64,000 nt of DNA, taken from NCBI GenBank assembly GCA_006937955.1, contig SSNP01000105.1:942417-1006416 (forward strand). Direction: 5' to 3'. The number at the start of each line of letters is the position of its first letter. The stretch's first letter is position 1. A program made the position numbers and the translations under genes. Below are positions 28,001 to 41,079 of the stretch, piece after piece. Origin of the DNA: Pachypanchax playfairii. Its lineage: Eukaryota > Chordata > Actinopteri > Cyprinodontiformes > Aplocheilidae. The notes beneath the pieces are model-generated. The model ran no database searches. It was not told where the DNA came from and worked only from the letters and a program-made list of their open reading frames with translations.

Positions 28001-31000
28001 GAATAAATAATTAGACAGAACCTCTGTACAGACCACGTGCACGCTCTCACACACTAAATATCACACAAATAAATCAATAAATAAATCACTTACTTATTCA
28101 TCATCATCACCGAGTGGAATCACAGAGGAAAAACAAGTGGCGCAGATCCTGATGCTTCACATGGCGGGAAAGAAAGGGAAACGTTACGAAAACCATGAGA
28201 GAAAAGTTGGTCCACACACAGCAGCACGCTGAGCAGAGTGTCAGCAGAGGAGGGAGGTGAAAGGGAACGAGGGAGGGAGGGTGTGTGTGTGTGAGGGAGG
28301 GCTCGATGTTTCTGTTTGTGCTCAGTAAACTGCTAACTCACCCCAAAAGAGAGGGATGTTCTGCAATGTGTGGGATTCAGGTTTGGATCTAAAGACTCAG
28401 TTCAGTCCTTTAAATGTGTTTGTTTTTTTAACTGTAAACTCTTTTAGGACGAGTAAATGACATCTGCTTGTCTGCATATTTCAAAGAGGAGAGTAAATTT
28501 ATAAAATCAATAGATAAAAGCAGCAACGTTCACCCGTCTCTGTTCTGTCTGTTAACTCAGTGGTCAGCAGGGTCCCTGTTTCAACACACCTGATTCAAAT
28601 AAAATGTTAATTAACACACTCCTGACACGCTCAGAAAGTAATGAAATCATTTGTTGGTTGGAAACAACTAAAATTTGCAGGACGGTTGAAGTTTTTGTGT
28701 TTTTTTTCTTTTTCAGACCTTCCCATGTGAATGTTGGTTGCCATGTTTTAGTGTTAGTGTTCTTCTGTTCTTTATGCTTGCCTCTTGTTTCACACCTGGT
28801 TCTAGTTGAATAATTAGCACACCTGCATGGTGTTAGCTGTTACCTTCTCTCTAGTGTATTTATACACATTTTTCTTTTTCTGATAGAATTTCATCTTTAA
28901 GTTTATTAAGTTTGTTTTGCATTTTATTACTTGGATTTATATTAATGATATACTTTGTTTTTCTTTACATTTACTCCTGCTGGTTATCTTCAGTCTCTTT
29001 GAAAGAAAAATCTGCTTTTAAAGATAAAAACCCAGAATTTCGTTACAGAAACTTTTTAACACAAAACATTACAAGAAGTTTGTTTGATGGTGACAAACAG
29101 GAAAATCAAGATGTGTTTAAACTAAAATCTACACAACACGAGCAAAGAGCTTTAAATCCATGCTACGATCTCTTGTCCTCATTCCTAAGAGGTATTTGGT
29201 TTGTTACACATTTGTGATATTTGCTTAAGCAACACAACTGCTGGCAGGCTGATGGAAAGGCTGAAACAAATACCATAAACACACACTTTCAACTCAATGC
29301 CAAAAATGTGTCTCTTTCTTTAAAGCAAAGCCTCACATCAAAAACAAACTACTATAACTAGAGTTAAGTTTCATGAGCATCAGTTAGCTGGACAACCTGT
29401 CAGTATCAACAAGCAGGAAATATGATGGTTTGATTGTAGAAGGGGCCGTCAGTCAGATGGGGGGGGGGTGTACAATTCAGAAATTAATGGCAGTAATAAA
29501 TCATCCGACAGACTCATTTAACCTCCTGCGTGTCCAGCAGAGCGTAAGAGACAAATAACACTTCCCAGCCTCATCCTCTGCTCTGAAAGACGGGGACATT
29601 CATCTCGCTCAGCCTCAATCTGGCCACAGTGGCGTTACCAAACCCCCCTGAGAGGATGAATGGCTCGTTCCTGTGCAAACTTCAGGATGACCTCCTCGGG
29701 CTGTGTTTTCACAGCTCTGCTGTCACCGCACAGGCTGAAGGATTACATGCAACAGTGAGACAATGAGCGAGCTGAATGAAAATCCAGGGAAAGATGGTTA
29801 AAACAGCCTGTAATCTGTTATTGAGACCCAACATGATGCTAAGTTCTTCATCTTGTAGGACATCAGGTCTCCTTTAGATCCATTCTCATGAAAGGACCAC
29901 TACAAACCCTGAGCCTCATGTTTCACACTGGACACTGGTAACTTTAATCAATCTGCAGCCCCTGCTGCTTCTCCCTTTTACCTCCAAACAGATTTACTGT
30001 AGCAGGAAGTCACAGGAAGTGACTATGGAACTAAATCCACGTGTGGAAAACTGAATGTTTTTACATGTGATCAGATGTTTCTCTAAATGTGAAAAACATG
30101 TTAAGTTCATTATTATTTTATTGTTAGTCGGAACCTGATCAAATAAAGCAAAAACATTTGGCAGTTCAGGGAAAATAATGCATCTTTTTAAGATTGATTA
30201 ACTTAAATGATCAATTTCAGTCTCAAACAGACCCTGTTAATCTAAGACCAGGAGACCCAAAAACACTTAACCCCCCAAAACCAGCCCCCCCCAACACACA
30301 CACACCAGCTTTCAATGGCTGCCTTGTGCTGCACATAGAGCTCCACTGTGAACCGAGTGTATGTGTTACAGAGAAATATTGACTTTTAATACTTTAAACA
30401 TGCAGCTCGCTTCATTTTTAAGACTGGGTGTGTTGATCTTTGAAAAGCTAGCAGCGACTGAGGTTCACCTTTCTGTAGGAGCAATAAAAACATGCTTGTA
30501 GGAGTCACGCACACACAGAGATGCTGTTTGCACAATTCTTGAGGGTAAAAAAGCAGCTTGGTGACACTTGCATCGTTGAATTAAATGTATAAAGGTTTCT
30601 GGAAACCCTCCAGTTTGTCTTACTTCTCATTTGGTTTATTTACCATTGTTGTAATATAAGAGTAGGCAGAGTTTGAGGTATCTCTTGCTCTGGATTAATC
30701 TATTACTGTGGATAGAAAGCGTGTTGGTTTAAACCCCAGATCAGCTGAGATATCATTGACTGTTTTACTTTTAGCTGCAGCTCTTTTAAAGTCCAAGGTA
30801 CAAAAAACAAACACTGAAACACCAATTAGACCAATTATTTCAGAGCAAAAGGATGTTTAAACACATTTTATTTTAAACACACACTTGCAGATATTCCTCT
30901 GAATTTTGGGGTCTGTGTGAACTGGAAAAACCCAAATATCCAGCTGTTTGTGCAGCAAAACAACCCTGCATATATACCCAGCACCCAGTTTCATCTTTCA

Positions 31001-31199
31001 ATTGCAGGATAAACATTAACACCAGGGAAGCTCCTGCATATAAAGATTATTTATTGTTGTTTGTTTCTGTTAAATTACTGATTCTGATTAAAACTATTTT
31101 GTCTTTAGTTTTAACCATTAAATAGCAATACATATTTTATGTCTAATGTTATATTTCCCTGACTGTACTGTTACTTTATCTAATTTATGAATACAAACC
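25009..31199. other. 6.2-kb intergenic stretch between sema5b and ipo5
   Basis: No coding exon found. Features worth noting: a perfect inverted repeat TAATTAC-AA-GTAATTA at 25330-25345 within a compositionally calm stretch, a GA/GT-rich segment at 28250-28300, and a C-rich run near 30275. Non-coding 5' exons and the promoter of the minus-strand sema5b gene should lie here or just beyond 21095. The 28150-28300 segment is one possible start region, but no signal decides it. Confidence 0.45.
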
Positions 31200-31435
31200 A
31201 TCCAGGTCTTTTCTACATGGAGTTTGCATGTTCTCTCTTTGTATGTGTAAATTTGCTCCAGGGACTCTGGCTTCCTCCCACAGACCCAAAATATGAATGA
31301 TATTAATTAAATATTAATTGGTAACTTTAAATTGGCCCTAGGTGTGAGTGTGTGACTGGTTATTTGTCTATATGTGGCCCTGTGATGAATTGCGACCTGT
31401 CCAGGTGTAACCCCCATTTCAACACTGCATGCACA
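31200..31435 (+). repeat. second, decayed copy of the SINE-like fish repeat
   Basis: TACATGGAGTTTGCATGTTC, GGCTTCCTCCCACAGACCC, AATTGGCCCTAGGTGTGAGT, GTGGCCCTGTGATGAATTG and CGACCTGTCCAGGTGTA occur in the same order as in the copy at 6150-6490, with the 5' tRNA-like part missing. Confidence 0.75.
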
Positions 31436-31979
31436 TTCATTGCTTTTTCCATCATCTACCACATTCGATAAACACACAACAGCTAATAAGGTAGTGTGAT
31501 GATCTGCAGCACCATCTGCTGGATCATATATGAAAGGCTTTCTACGGAGTAAAAACTCTAACAGAGATATTACCACATTTACACTAAAGGCTCAAATTTT
31601 TACCATAATCCCATTTCTTATCGTCTAAAGAGACAACAGTGATGATTCAACCCCGTGAAAAGAACTTGGGGTGTGATTCAGTAAATAGATTAGTGTAATC
31701 AGACTATTTGTGGAAGCCGAGTAAGTTGCATTTATTTAAATGTCCTATGAGTACGTCCACAGTCGACCTTGATTCCTTTTAGATCTGGAGTGATATTGAC
31801 ATTTGGAATTAATTTTCAGCATAAGTAACATGTCCCCTCCATCTCCTTTTTGTTTTAATTCTTCTTGGGGTTGAGTGACGTCTGTTCACCCTACATCTCC
31901 TTTCTGAGGTAATAAACTCCCGCGCTTTATTAATTTACTAGTAGCAAATAGGAATAATGCATTCGCTTTCTTGTGTCAA

Positions 31980-32175
31980 ATCCAGCCAATAGGCACGAAT
32001 AATTCTTACCATCCAATGATTCGCGCCTGCTACAAGTTCGTGGGCCAATCAGCGGTGACTAGAGTTGGTAAAATCAGCCAATGATGGTACAGTAAAATTG
32101 TGCGACCAGAGCAGGGTCCGCCGGGTTCATTTCGCCGCTTCTTCACCCGGCTGCTCTCTTTTGGATCTCGTTACA
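31980..32175 (+). promoter_or_regulatory. ipo5: ipo5 promoter and 5' UTR with four spaced CCAAT boxes
   Basis: CCAAT pentamers start at 31986, 32013, 32045 and 32078, i.e. 27, 32 and 33 bp apart, all in the plus orientation. No TATA box is obvious. NF-Y binds CCAAT, and arrays spaced about 31-33 bp (three helical turns) are typical of growth- and cell-cycle-linked promoters. The CpG-bearing sequence continues into exon 1. Transcription probably starts in about 32090-32130. Confidence 0.6.
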
Positions 32176-35100
32176 ATGGCGGAACAGCAGCAGTTCTACC
32201 TCTTGCTGGGTAACCTTATGAGTTCTGACAACAATGTCAGGAAACAATCAGAGGTAAGATAACGCCATATTTTCGTGGCTAATACGGCGATGAGCGTAGA
32301 AAACAAAAGCTAACCGCCGGGACGCAGAGTCCGGCCGCGCGCTCAAAGCTCTCGCGGCAGATTCAGAAGCCCACGTGCGATGCGAATCACAGTAACGATC
32401 AGCTAAAGCTAACTACTAACATGTTGCGTAGTTATGTGGACATAATATAGATGTTAGAGATACGGATTATGTGGTGACACTGTATTAACAAGCTTGTGTT
32501 CCTCTTCGTGTTGCTCAGGTGATTCGAGAAGAAGTGCGACGTTCTGTTTGTCAAATCTCCAGCTGACAGTGAAGCTACAGGAAGTAGCGTGGAGCTAAGC
32601 AGCTACCACCGTGTTAGCTCTTAAGCTGACGCTGAGCATATGACTCACTTTAAACATGGGCATTTGGAAATGAAGTGTGGACATACAAGCTGAAGTCCAA
32701 CAATAACACAACTACTGTGATTATAAGTAGCTCATTCAATGTGTAAATTATGTTAATGATGCCACGGCCTTGACATTTCAATCGAAAGATGGTCTTAACC
32801 AACAGTTCTTGGACATGATTAAACCTCCTTTTTTATTGTAGCTTCCAAGGAAGTTAATCTTTCCAACAGAGACTAACTAGATCCGTTTTTCTTGAGGATT
32901 TGCTTGAGTTGCTTCTAAGCTGGCCTGTTCACTTTCCCCAATCACGATTAGCCTCTTGCCGCAGCAAAGGCTTGTAATGTTTTCCTCCCTGATGCCTGAC
33001 TTTGGGATGAGGTGTTTGAATCTTATCACGAAGTCTCCCATCACTATCAGTCAGCGTTTTCCATTGTAAAACACAGACTGTCTGCCGCGATGTTAAGCTC
33101 GTTGCTATTCAATGTATGGCAGGCCATTGTAACACACAATCAAACCAGCCTGGATCTGCCCTGAATCTAAATCCTGTTCATTGCAAGGAGAGAAACTGCG
33201 AAGACTGAATCCGATGTAATTTGTATGCAAATATATTGATTGTGGTTCTTTTTAATTTGATGTTGAAGGGGATTTGCAAACACTTCATGGATTTGAAGAC
33301 ATTTTTACAATAAGGAGTACTCATGTGGCTGGTGTTAAACAAATGCTATTTCACCTATGGGGATTTATTAGGATGTATGAGTTTTAGTTAAATAAACAAT
33401 AACTTGCATTTTTAAGCAGCCGTCTTATTTTCTTAATATAGATTGAGTCATGGAAATCTTGTCAGATGGCCTTTCCTGTTTTCAGAGGGGATTCCAGTTG
33501 TTAATGTCCAGTGATGCATATTCAAAGCAGTAAATCTGCCATTTAAATTCAATTTGCTTGACATGATCTAATTTCAATCCCTTGTAGTGTTGCCACACTG
33601 ACACTCCTCCCACTGATGTTTTTGTGATGCTAACATATTCACTTGCCAACGCCCACAAGCTGGTAAAGGATGTTTTCATCCAGCTGTTTCTTTAGGAACT
33701 AACTAATCTTATCGGATAAAGTTGAGTGTTTAGTGATTACCTTTTTGCTCTACCTGAAACTGCATCTGAACGCATCACCTTAATTGACACACCCAGGGTG
33801 TGACTGCATTTTAGCCAAGTGTTTGCATTTCCTATTCCTCCTGGACCAGCTGCAGAACATGGTGTATCAGAGGAGCTCACTGGGCTTTAAAACCCGATTT
33901 GTATTGAAAGAACTGATGTGATGAGAATAAATGTTAATTTTGTTTGTAAAGTGGTATAACTGGAACTTACCAGTGTGCATTCCCTTTCTGTGCAGGAGAC
34001 CTATGACAATATTCCAGGTCAGAACAAGATCACATTCCTGCTGCAGGCCGTCAGAGATGCATCAGCTGCAGAGGAGGTTTGTGCTGTAAACAGGAACATT
34101 TCTGTGGTGTGACACGCTGAATTCCTTCAGTCTGAAGTAAAGGGAAGACATCAAAACATTTCTCAAAAGACTGTTCGAAATATCTGCTGAAAGAGTCGTT
34201 ATAAAACCTCTGGATTTTTGTCTGCATTTAAAACGAGCAGCGTTACTGACCCAGTCTGGGAAGATGCAACATCGGTGGCATTTAAAGAATCAGGTTGTCA
34301 CGTTTAAACCCCATTACAGCCTGACAACAAAGGCTCGCTGTGACTCACCGTGCAGTCATGTAGTTGGTGATGTTTACGGAGACTTGACCAGCTGCTTGAT
34401 CCCCATGTGTCCTTCGTGTTTCCTTTACTTCAGGCATGATATTTTTAGATGTTTGAAATGGGAGCAGGCAGTGAGGTGCTCAGCCCAGAGAGAGTGACTC
34501 TGCTTTTTAAGATGCTTCTAGTTTTGTCAGTGTTTTATTACTTTAGTTATTGAACGGTTGATATCTAAACTTCCTGCGTGAGTGTCATGACTGTGAAGGT
34601 TCAGAGGTTCTAGTGATGTAGCCCCCTCTATTTTCCAGCCCAGATGAATAAATGTAAGCACGTTTAAAGCCATAGATGTGCTAGGAAACCATTTTGTTTT
34701 GTCTTTTCAGGTCAGACAGATGGCAGCAGTGTTGCTGAGGCGGCTGCTGTCGTCATCCTTTGAGGAAATCTATCCGGGTCTGACCCTGGAGATGCAGACG
34801 GCCATCAAGTCAGAATTACTGACCAGCATCCAGCAGTCGACCTCTCAAAACATTCGCAAGAAGATCTGTGACATTGCAGCTGAACTGTGTCGCAACCTCA
34901 TTGGTAAAATTGGCTGTTTTTAATATTTTAATGTATCGCATGTTATACTTTTTTTATTATACGGTAATACTCTGATATACCTCGTTACTTGGAAGGCTCA
35001 ATCTTGCATTTCTGTTTTAGATTGTTAGTCATTTAGATAATTATTCTAAGTAATGTCTTGTCTTCGATTCTAGATGATAATGGGAATAATCAGTGGCCAG

Positions 35101-38100
35101 AAGTGCTGAAGTTTCTGTTTGACTCTGTGAACTCCGACAACGTTGGCATGCGAGAAGCTGCCCTGCACATATTCTGGTGAGCTCCAGTAACTTGAACTGC
35201 TCATCTATGCAGACACATAACATGCAGCTGACAGACGGTCCCTCATGCTTGTTTTTCAGGAACTTTCCTGGAATTTTTGGCAACCAGCAGCAGCATTATC
35301 TGGAGGTTATCAAACGGATGCTTGTCCAGTGCATGCAGGATCAGGCAAATCCACAGGTAAGACTGGGAAGGATTTTTGCTGTTGTTCAGTTCATTGCTTC
35401 ACTGTCAGTTGCTAACAGTACTTTAAGTGTTTTTTTTTTTTCTCCCCCAATTCTCTCAGATTCGGACTCTGGCAGCTCGAGCTGCAGCATCTTTTGTTCT
35501 GTCAAACGAAGGCAACACGGCTCTGCTGAAACATTTTGCTGACTTGTTGCCCGGAATTCTGCAGGTAAGATCCAGAAATGTGTCAAAATGTTTTAATGTA
35601 GTTGTGAATCTGATTCCTGTTTCTCTTTTGCATGAAGTCGTTTCTTTTGATCTGACGGGAATGCTTATTAATTGTTTGAGGCCCATAGATAAGATGACTG
35701 TGCTGGTGTTTAACTACAGCCCTTCATGTGACCGTTTTTCATCAGGCGGTGAATGAGTCATGTTACCAGGGAGACGACTCGGTACTCAAGTCTTTAGTGG
35801 AAATTGCAGACACAGCACCCAAATATCTGAGACCCAACCTGGAAGCGACACTACAGCTCTGTCTCAAGGTGTGTTCATCCTGCTGTGATGTAACGCTTGT
35901 AATAATATCTGTGTGCTTGTTAAACAAACATAAGCGTCCTGTCTTCTCAGTTGAGTGCCGACACAAACTTGACGAACATGCAGAGGCAGTTGGCATTGGA
36001 AGTCATTGTCACGTTGTCAGAGACGGCGGCTGCCATGCTGAGGAAACACACTGCTATTGTAGCTCAGAGTGGTGAGGGTGCAGCTCATCTTAAAGAGAAT
36101 AACTGTTGGAATTCCTTGTAGCTAAAAGCATCTGTCTCCTCAGTGCCCCAGATGTTAGCTATGATGGTGGACCTTGAGGATGATGATGAGTGGGCTCAGG
36201 CTGATGAGCTGGAGGACGATGACTTCGACAGGTATGACGGTTACAGGACCGAGACAACAGACGTGTTCAGAGATGCTGCTTCCAAAAATAAAAGCTTTTT
36301 AAACGGCGCTAAAAGGCTTATTTGAGTTGTTTCCTGTGGCTCACTAGTAATGCTGTGGCTGGGGAGAGCGCTCTCGATAGAATCGCCTGTGGTTTGGGAG
36401 GAAAGATCATTCTCCCTATGATCAAACAACACATCATGCAGATGCTGCAGAACCGTGAGTAAACCATCAACTCGTTTTGTGCCGGTTTTGTTTGGTAAAA
36501 GAATTTAAATTCATCTCAAATATGCTTAAATCACTAAGTTGTAGTTATCTTTTGTTAACAGCTGATTGGAGGTACCGTCACGCTGGATTAATGGCACTGT
36601 CTGCAATCGGTGAGGGTTGCCACCAGCAGATGGAGGCCATTCTCCAAGAGATCGTTAGCTTTGTCCTCTTGTTCTGCTCCGACCCTGTAAGAAACATTCA
36701 GCTGAACGTCATTTCACCGTTTTCTCAATGCCAAGATCTTTTTATTTCAAAGTAATTTAGCTGTAGAACGAGTGTAAAGGCTGTTTACTGCAGGTGTCGC
36801 CTCAGCATGTTGTTAAATTGGGATTTCTCTCCCCCCTCAAGCACCCGAGGGTGCGCTACGCCGCCTGCAATGCCATCGGACAGATGGCCACAGACTTTGC
36901 TCCAACCTTTCAGAAGAAATTCCACGATAAGGTAAATGGAAAAAATGTGCACTTCTGCTAAGACTGGCTTTTTTGTGTATAAACTTAAGACCTCCTTATA
37001 TTGTTTCCTTCTCTTTGATTTCTTGCTTGTATGTTCTCTCAATGTAAATCGCTTTGGATAAAAGCGTCTGCTAAATGACAGTAGTAGTAGTAGTAAGACT
37101 TACCCGAGTTCATAATAAAAACATCTCACCCTGTAGGTCATCTCAGCCCTCCTCCAGACTATGGAGGACCAGAGTAACCCTCGAGTGCAGGCTCATGCTG
37201 CTGCTGCGCTCATCAATTTCACAGAAGACTGCCCCAAATCGCTGCTTGTCCCGTATCTGGACAGCTTGGTGCAGCATCTTCACGTCATCATGGTTGCCAA
37301 GCTGCAGGAGGTACAAAACCAGCTTAATTGGATGAGAAATCTGAAACCTGCTCAGCTGTTTCAAGTTTGTTTCTTCACTCCAATCAGCTCATTCAGAAGG
37401 GAACCAAACTGGTACTGGAGCAGGTGGTGACGTCCATCGCTTCTGTGGCCGACACCGCAGAGGAGAAGTTTGTGCCGTACTACGAGCTGTTCATGCCGTC
37501 TCTCAAACACATCGTAGAAAACGCCGTGCAGAAGGAACTCCGGCTGCTCCGTGGAAAAACTATTGAGTGCATCAGTTTAATCGGCCTGGCTGTCGGGAAG
37601 GAAAAGGTACGCTCAATTATTAAACGGCGTTGTTCAGCTGGGGTCAAGGCAGCTGGTCAGGTCTCAATCAGATGTATTTCTTTCTGTGTTAGTTCATGCC
37701 AGACGCCTCTGCAGTGATGCAGCTGCTCCTGAAGACCCAGACGGACTTTAACGACCTGGAGGATGACGATCCTCAGGTAGGAAACCGTGAACAGAACTCA
37801 TCACGTTGATTCTGAAGCCGTCCGACCATGTTTTCTTTGTGGTTGTAGATCTCATACATGATATCAGCCTGGGCCAGGATGTGCAAGATCCTGGGAAAGG
37901 AGTTCCAACAGTACCTGCCTGTGGTGATGGGACCCTTAATGAAGACCGCCTCCATCAAGCCTGAAGTGGCTCTCCTCGACAGTAAGAAATGAAAATTTAC
38001 TGCTGGATCCAATCATTAAAACATCTGCTTTAGTCTCAGCTGTTTGTTTATTGGAATTTAATGTTTGATGTATTTTCTGCAGCTCAGGACATGGAGAACA

Positions 38101-40164
38101 TATCAGAGGATGAAGGGTGGGAGTTTGTAAACCTGGGAGATCAGCAGAGTTTTGGAATCAAGACAGCTGGTCTGGAGGAGAAGGCCACTGCCTGCCAGAT
38201 GTTGGTGAGCAAATATAAACCAAGAAGTTAATAGAACAAAAGAATTCCTGTTTTGTTAAAACTTTTTTTTTATTTTGGTTTAGGTGTGTTATGCCAAAGA
38301 GCTTAAGGAGGGTTTTGTGGAGTACACCGAGCAGGTGGTGAAGCTGATGGTTCCTCTGCTGAAGTTTTACTTTCACGATGATATCCTTTTGATTTCCTGC
38401 AACATTTAAACAGTTCGTGACACAAACGTAGACTTTAAAATGAATGTTGGGTGTATCTTTAACTTTCACACGTGTGCGAGTGGCGGCAGCTGAATCGATG
38501 CCTCTGCTGCTGGAGTGTGCTCGGGTCCGAGGACCTGAGTACCTCACCCAGATGTGGCACTTCATGTGTGACGCCCTCATCAAGGCCATCGGTACCGAGC
38601 CCGACTCAGACGTCCTGTCAGAAATCATGCACTCTTTCGCCAAGGTAAGTCCCGATGCATCAGAACTCTTCAAACCATAAAGAATCCATGTCTTTGGTCC
38701 TGACCGAGCTGGATCTGCTTCAGTGTATAGAGCTGATGGGAGACGGCTGCTTAAACAATGAACATTTTGAGGAGCTGGGTGGCATCCTGAAGGGGAAGCT
38801 GGAGGAGCACTTTAAGAACCAGGAGCTCAGACAAGGTGAGACTCCAACATGTTAAAGTTTACTGACATGAAACTTCTGCAGTTCTTAGTGATGAGAAGTT
38901 TTGATTGTGCTTCACAGCCAAGAGACAGGATGAAGACTACGATGAGCAGGTAGAAGAAACGCTCCAGGATGAGGTAAGAAGCTCTGCGTTCAAACTGAGT
39001 AAATAAAACAGGAGCTTCTCAGTCCTCACGTGGTTCTTCTATCATCTATAGGATGAGAATGACGTGTACATTCTGACCAAAGTATCAGACATCCTGCACT
39101 CGGTGTTCAGCAGTTACAAAGAAAAGGTTCTGCCTTGGTTTGAGCAGCTGCTGCAGCTCATCGTCCAGCTCATAGTGAGTGTCTCTAAGTTTCAGATGGA
39201 TAGCAAAGAAAAAAAATTCAGTTCCTTTAATAGTGTCCTGCTTGTCTTTAGTGTCCCAACAGGCCCTGGGCTGACAGACAGTGGGGTCTGTGCATATTTG
39301 ATGATGTCATAGAGCACTGTAGCCCCTCCTCCTTTAAATACGTTGAGTATTTCCTGCAGCCGATGATGCAGTCTCTGTGTGACACGAGCCCGGAGGTTCG
39401 ACAGGCAGCTGCTTATGGCGTCGGCGTTATGGCTCAGTTTGGTGGAGAGAGTTATCGCCCTTTCTGCACAGGTATGACACCAGCTGCTGCTATTAGTTTT
39501 TCTTTTTAAATGGTTTCTGATTGGTTGGGTTTCTTGTTGCAGAGGCACTGCCCCTGCTGGTCAGAGTCATCCAGGAAAGTGAGTCACGCTCAAAGGAGAA
39601 CGTCAACGCTACAGAGAATTGCATCTCTGCTGTTGGAAAGCTCGTACGGTTCCGGCCAGAATGTGTCAACGTAAACGAGATCCTTCCTCACTGGCTCAGC
39701 TGGCTACCACTCAAAGAAGACAAAGAGGAGGCTGTCCACACGTTTGACTTCTTGTGTGATCTCATAGAAAGGTAAAACATGATCACCCAACTCTAAAGCG
39801 TTGAATTCACGTGTCCCTGACTGTCTAAGTATTTCTAACTCTTCTTCTCTAACACAGCAACAATCCTATTGTCCTCGGACCAGAAAACTCCAACCTTCCC
39901 AAAATCTTCCTGATCATAGCTGATGGTGTTGCAAATGAATCGATTAAAACTGAAGACGCGTGCAGTAAACGACTTGCAAACGTTATCCGTCAAGTACAGG
40001 TGAGCCGTCGCTGGACAGGAGCTACAGTTCAGTGTTTAATGTCTTACTTGACCTAAAAATGTCCCTCTTTCTTCCAGGTGTCTGCTGGATTATGGACACA
40101 GTGTGTTTCAACACTGAACGAGACGCAGCAGAAAGCCATCCAGGATCTACTGAATACTGCCTGA
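32176..40164 (+). CDS. ipo5: importin-5 (RanBP5/karyopherin beta-3), complete, 26 coding exons
   Basis: Nuclear import receptor built of HEAT repeats. It carries ribosomal proteins, histones and other cargo through the pore and releases them on RanGTP. Exons: 32176-32253, 33996-34076, 34711-34903, 35074-35176, 35260-35356, 35460-35564, 35746-35868, 35951-36071, 36144-36231, 36348-36454, 36562-36686, 36842-36931, 37137-37310, 37388-37606, 37693-37776, 37849-37981, 38083-38204, 38284-38380, 38472-38644, 38724-38835, 38918-38973, 39052-39174, 39252-39471, 39543-39771, 39858-39999, 40078-40164. Total 3282 nt, 1093 aa (human 1097). Diagnostic strings: [14 protein letters not shown], the acidic loop [18 protein letters not shown] (about 310-327), [100 protein letters not shown]. 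The ATG is in exon 1 with ACA at -3. Introns and full length exclude the intronless paralogue RANBP6. Confidence 0.97.
37020..37097 (+). repeat. tail fragment of a fish SINE in an ipo5 intron
   Basis: TGTAAATCGCTTTGGATAAA directly followed by AGCGTCTGCTAAATGACA and a short (GTA)n run. This is the near-invariant 3' tail seen on many teleost short interspersed elements. It lies in the intron between 36931 and 37137, sense orientation. Confidence 0.7.
38381..38471 (+). other. ipo5: U12-type AT-AC intron of ipo5
   Basis: No GT donor fits here. The exon ends CACGATG and the intron starts ATATCCTTTT, matching the U12 donor consensus ATATCCTT. It ends TTTCACAC, i.e. AC. TCTTTAAC ends 9 bp before the 3' end, at the position and sequence of a U12 branch site (TTCCTTAAC-like). 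Splicing gives [12 protein letters not shown] in frame, as in human IPO5. The intron is 91 nt. Confidence 0.93.
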
Positions 40165-41051
40165 ACCCCGTCCCAGTCATTTTTCTGCTCTTTAAAAAGC
40201 CCACGAAGAAAAGTTGAGCTCCTGGATCTCTTCCATACACACCCTCTTCTTCCTCCTGCTCTGATCTGTAGTGTGTACAGATGCTGGCTTCACCCCCCCA
40301 CATCACCACCTCCACCCATCTACTGAAGAAGCCTGCCTACGACACGAGGAAGCTGGTTGGATACAGATAACAGAGGACATAGGCCATCCACCTTTTGAAA
40401 GACTTTCATTCTGGATTTAAGGAAGCAGGAACAAGAGTCATCATCTGATCAGTTACACGTCTATCTGGATCTTTTCTTTCAAACCGTTCTCGACCTGTGA
40501 CTGATCTCACTGTTCCCAGAAGGACTCAAGTCGCCCAACTCATTGGACATTGGACTCAATTGTGGGGTGGGAGTATTTTTTTTGTGGACTGAGCTGCTAA
40601 AAGAGGTGGAAATGTGCACTGGGCTGTCACTGCCTATGTCCTGTGAAGTATTTTTTTTTTTTTTTTAATTCCATGTTCCCAGTGTTACCTGGAGGGGAAA
40701 AGGCCTCTGTGTGCCACAGTTCAAAGTAAAGGCATGTTGAAGTGGTTAAGTCTAGAAAATATAGTTAGAAAATTGAATATTGTCCGGGAGGATTGATATT
40801 GATTTGAGCATCTTACCTTCATAGCTGTTCACTGGAAACGACATGTTTACAGAACGGTTCGCAGCCCCTTTAGGTAGCAGTCAAACGATGAAGGGGTTCT
40901 CTGAAGAGATGCAATAATCTGTAGATGGTCACAGCTGCATAACATGATATGAATTGTAGAGTAAAAGGAGTGCTACCTTAAAACTCAACTTTATGGTTTT
41001 TGACCCTTTGCAGTCCTGCAGATATGAAATGGAAATCTAAAAACTACAAAC

Positions 41052-41057
41052 AATAAA
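41052..41057 (+). terminator. ipo5: AATAAA poly(A) signal of ipo5
   Basis: CAATAAAATT about 890 bp after the ipo5 stop; the first clear signal on this strand. Confidence 0.6.
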
Positions 41058-41079
41058 ATTACATTTAAGATTTCAGAGA

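Noticed and set aside
38158..38673. 171-codon minus-strand frame
   Set aside because: Antisense shadow of ipo5 exons, with no splice or family support.
32176..40164. RANBP6 as the identity
   Set aside because: RANBP6 is an intronless relative known from mammals; this gene has 26 exons and is closer to IPO5.
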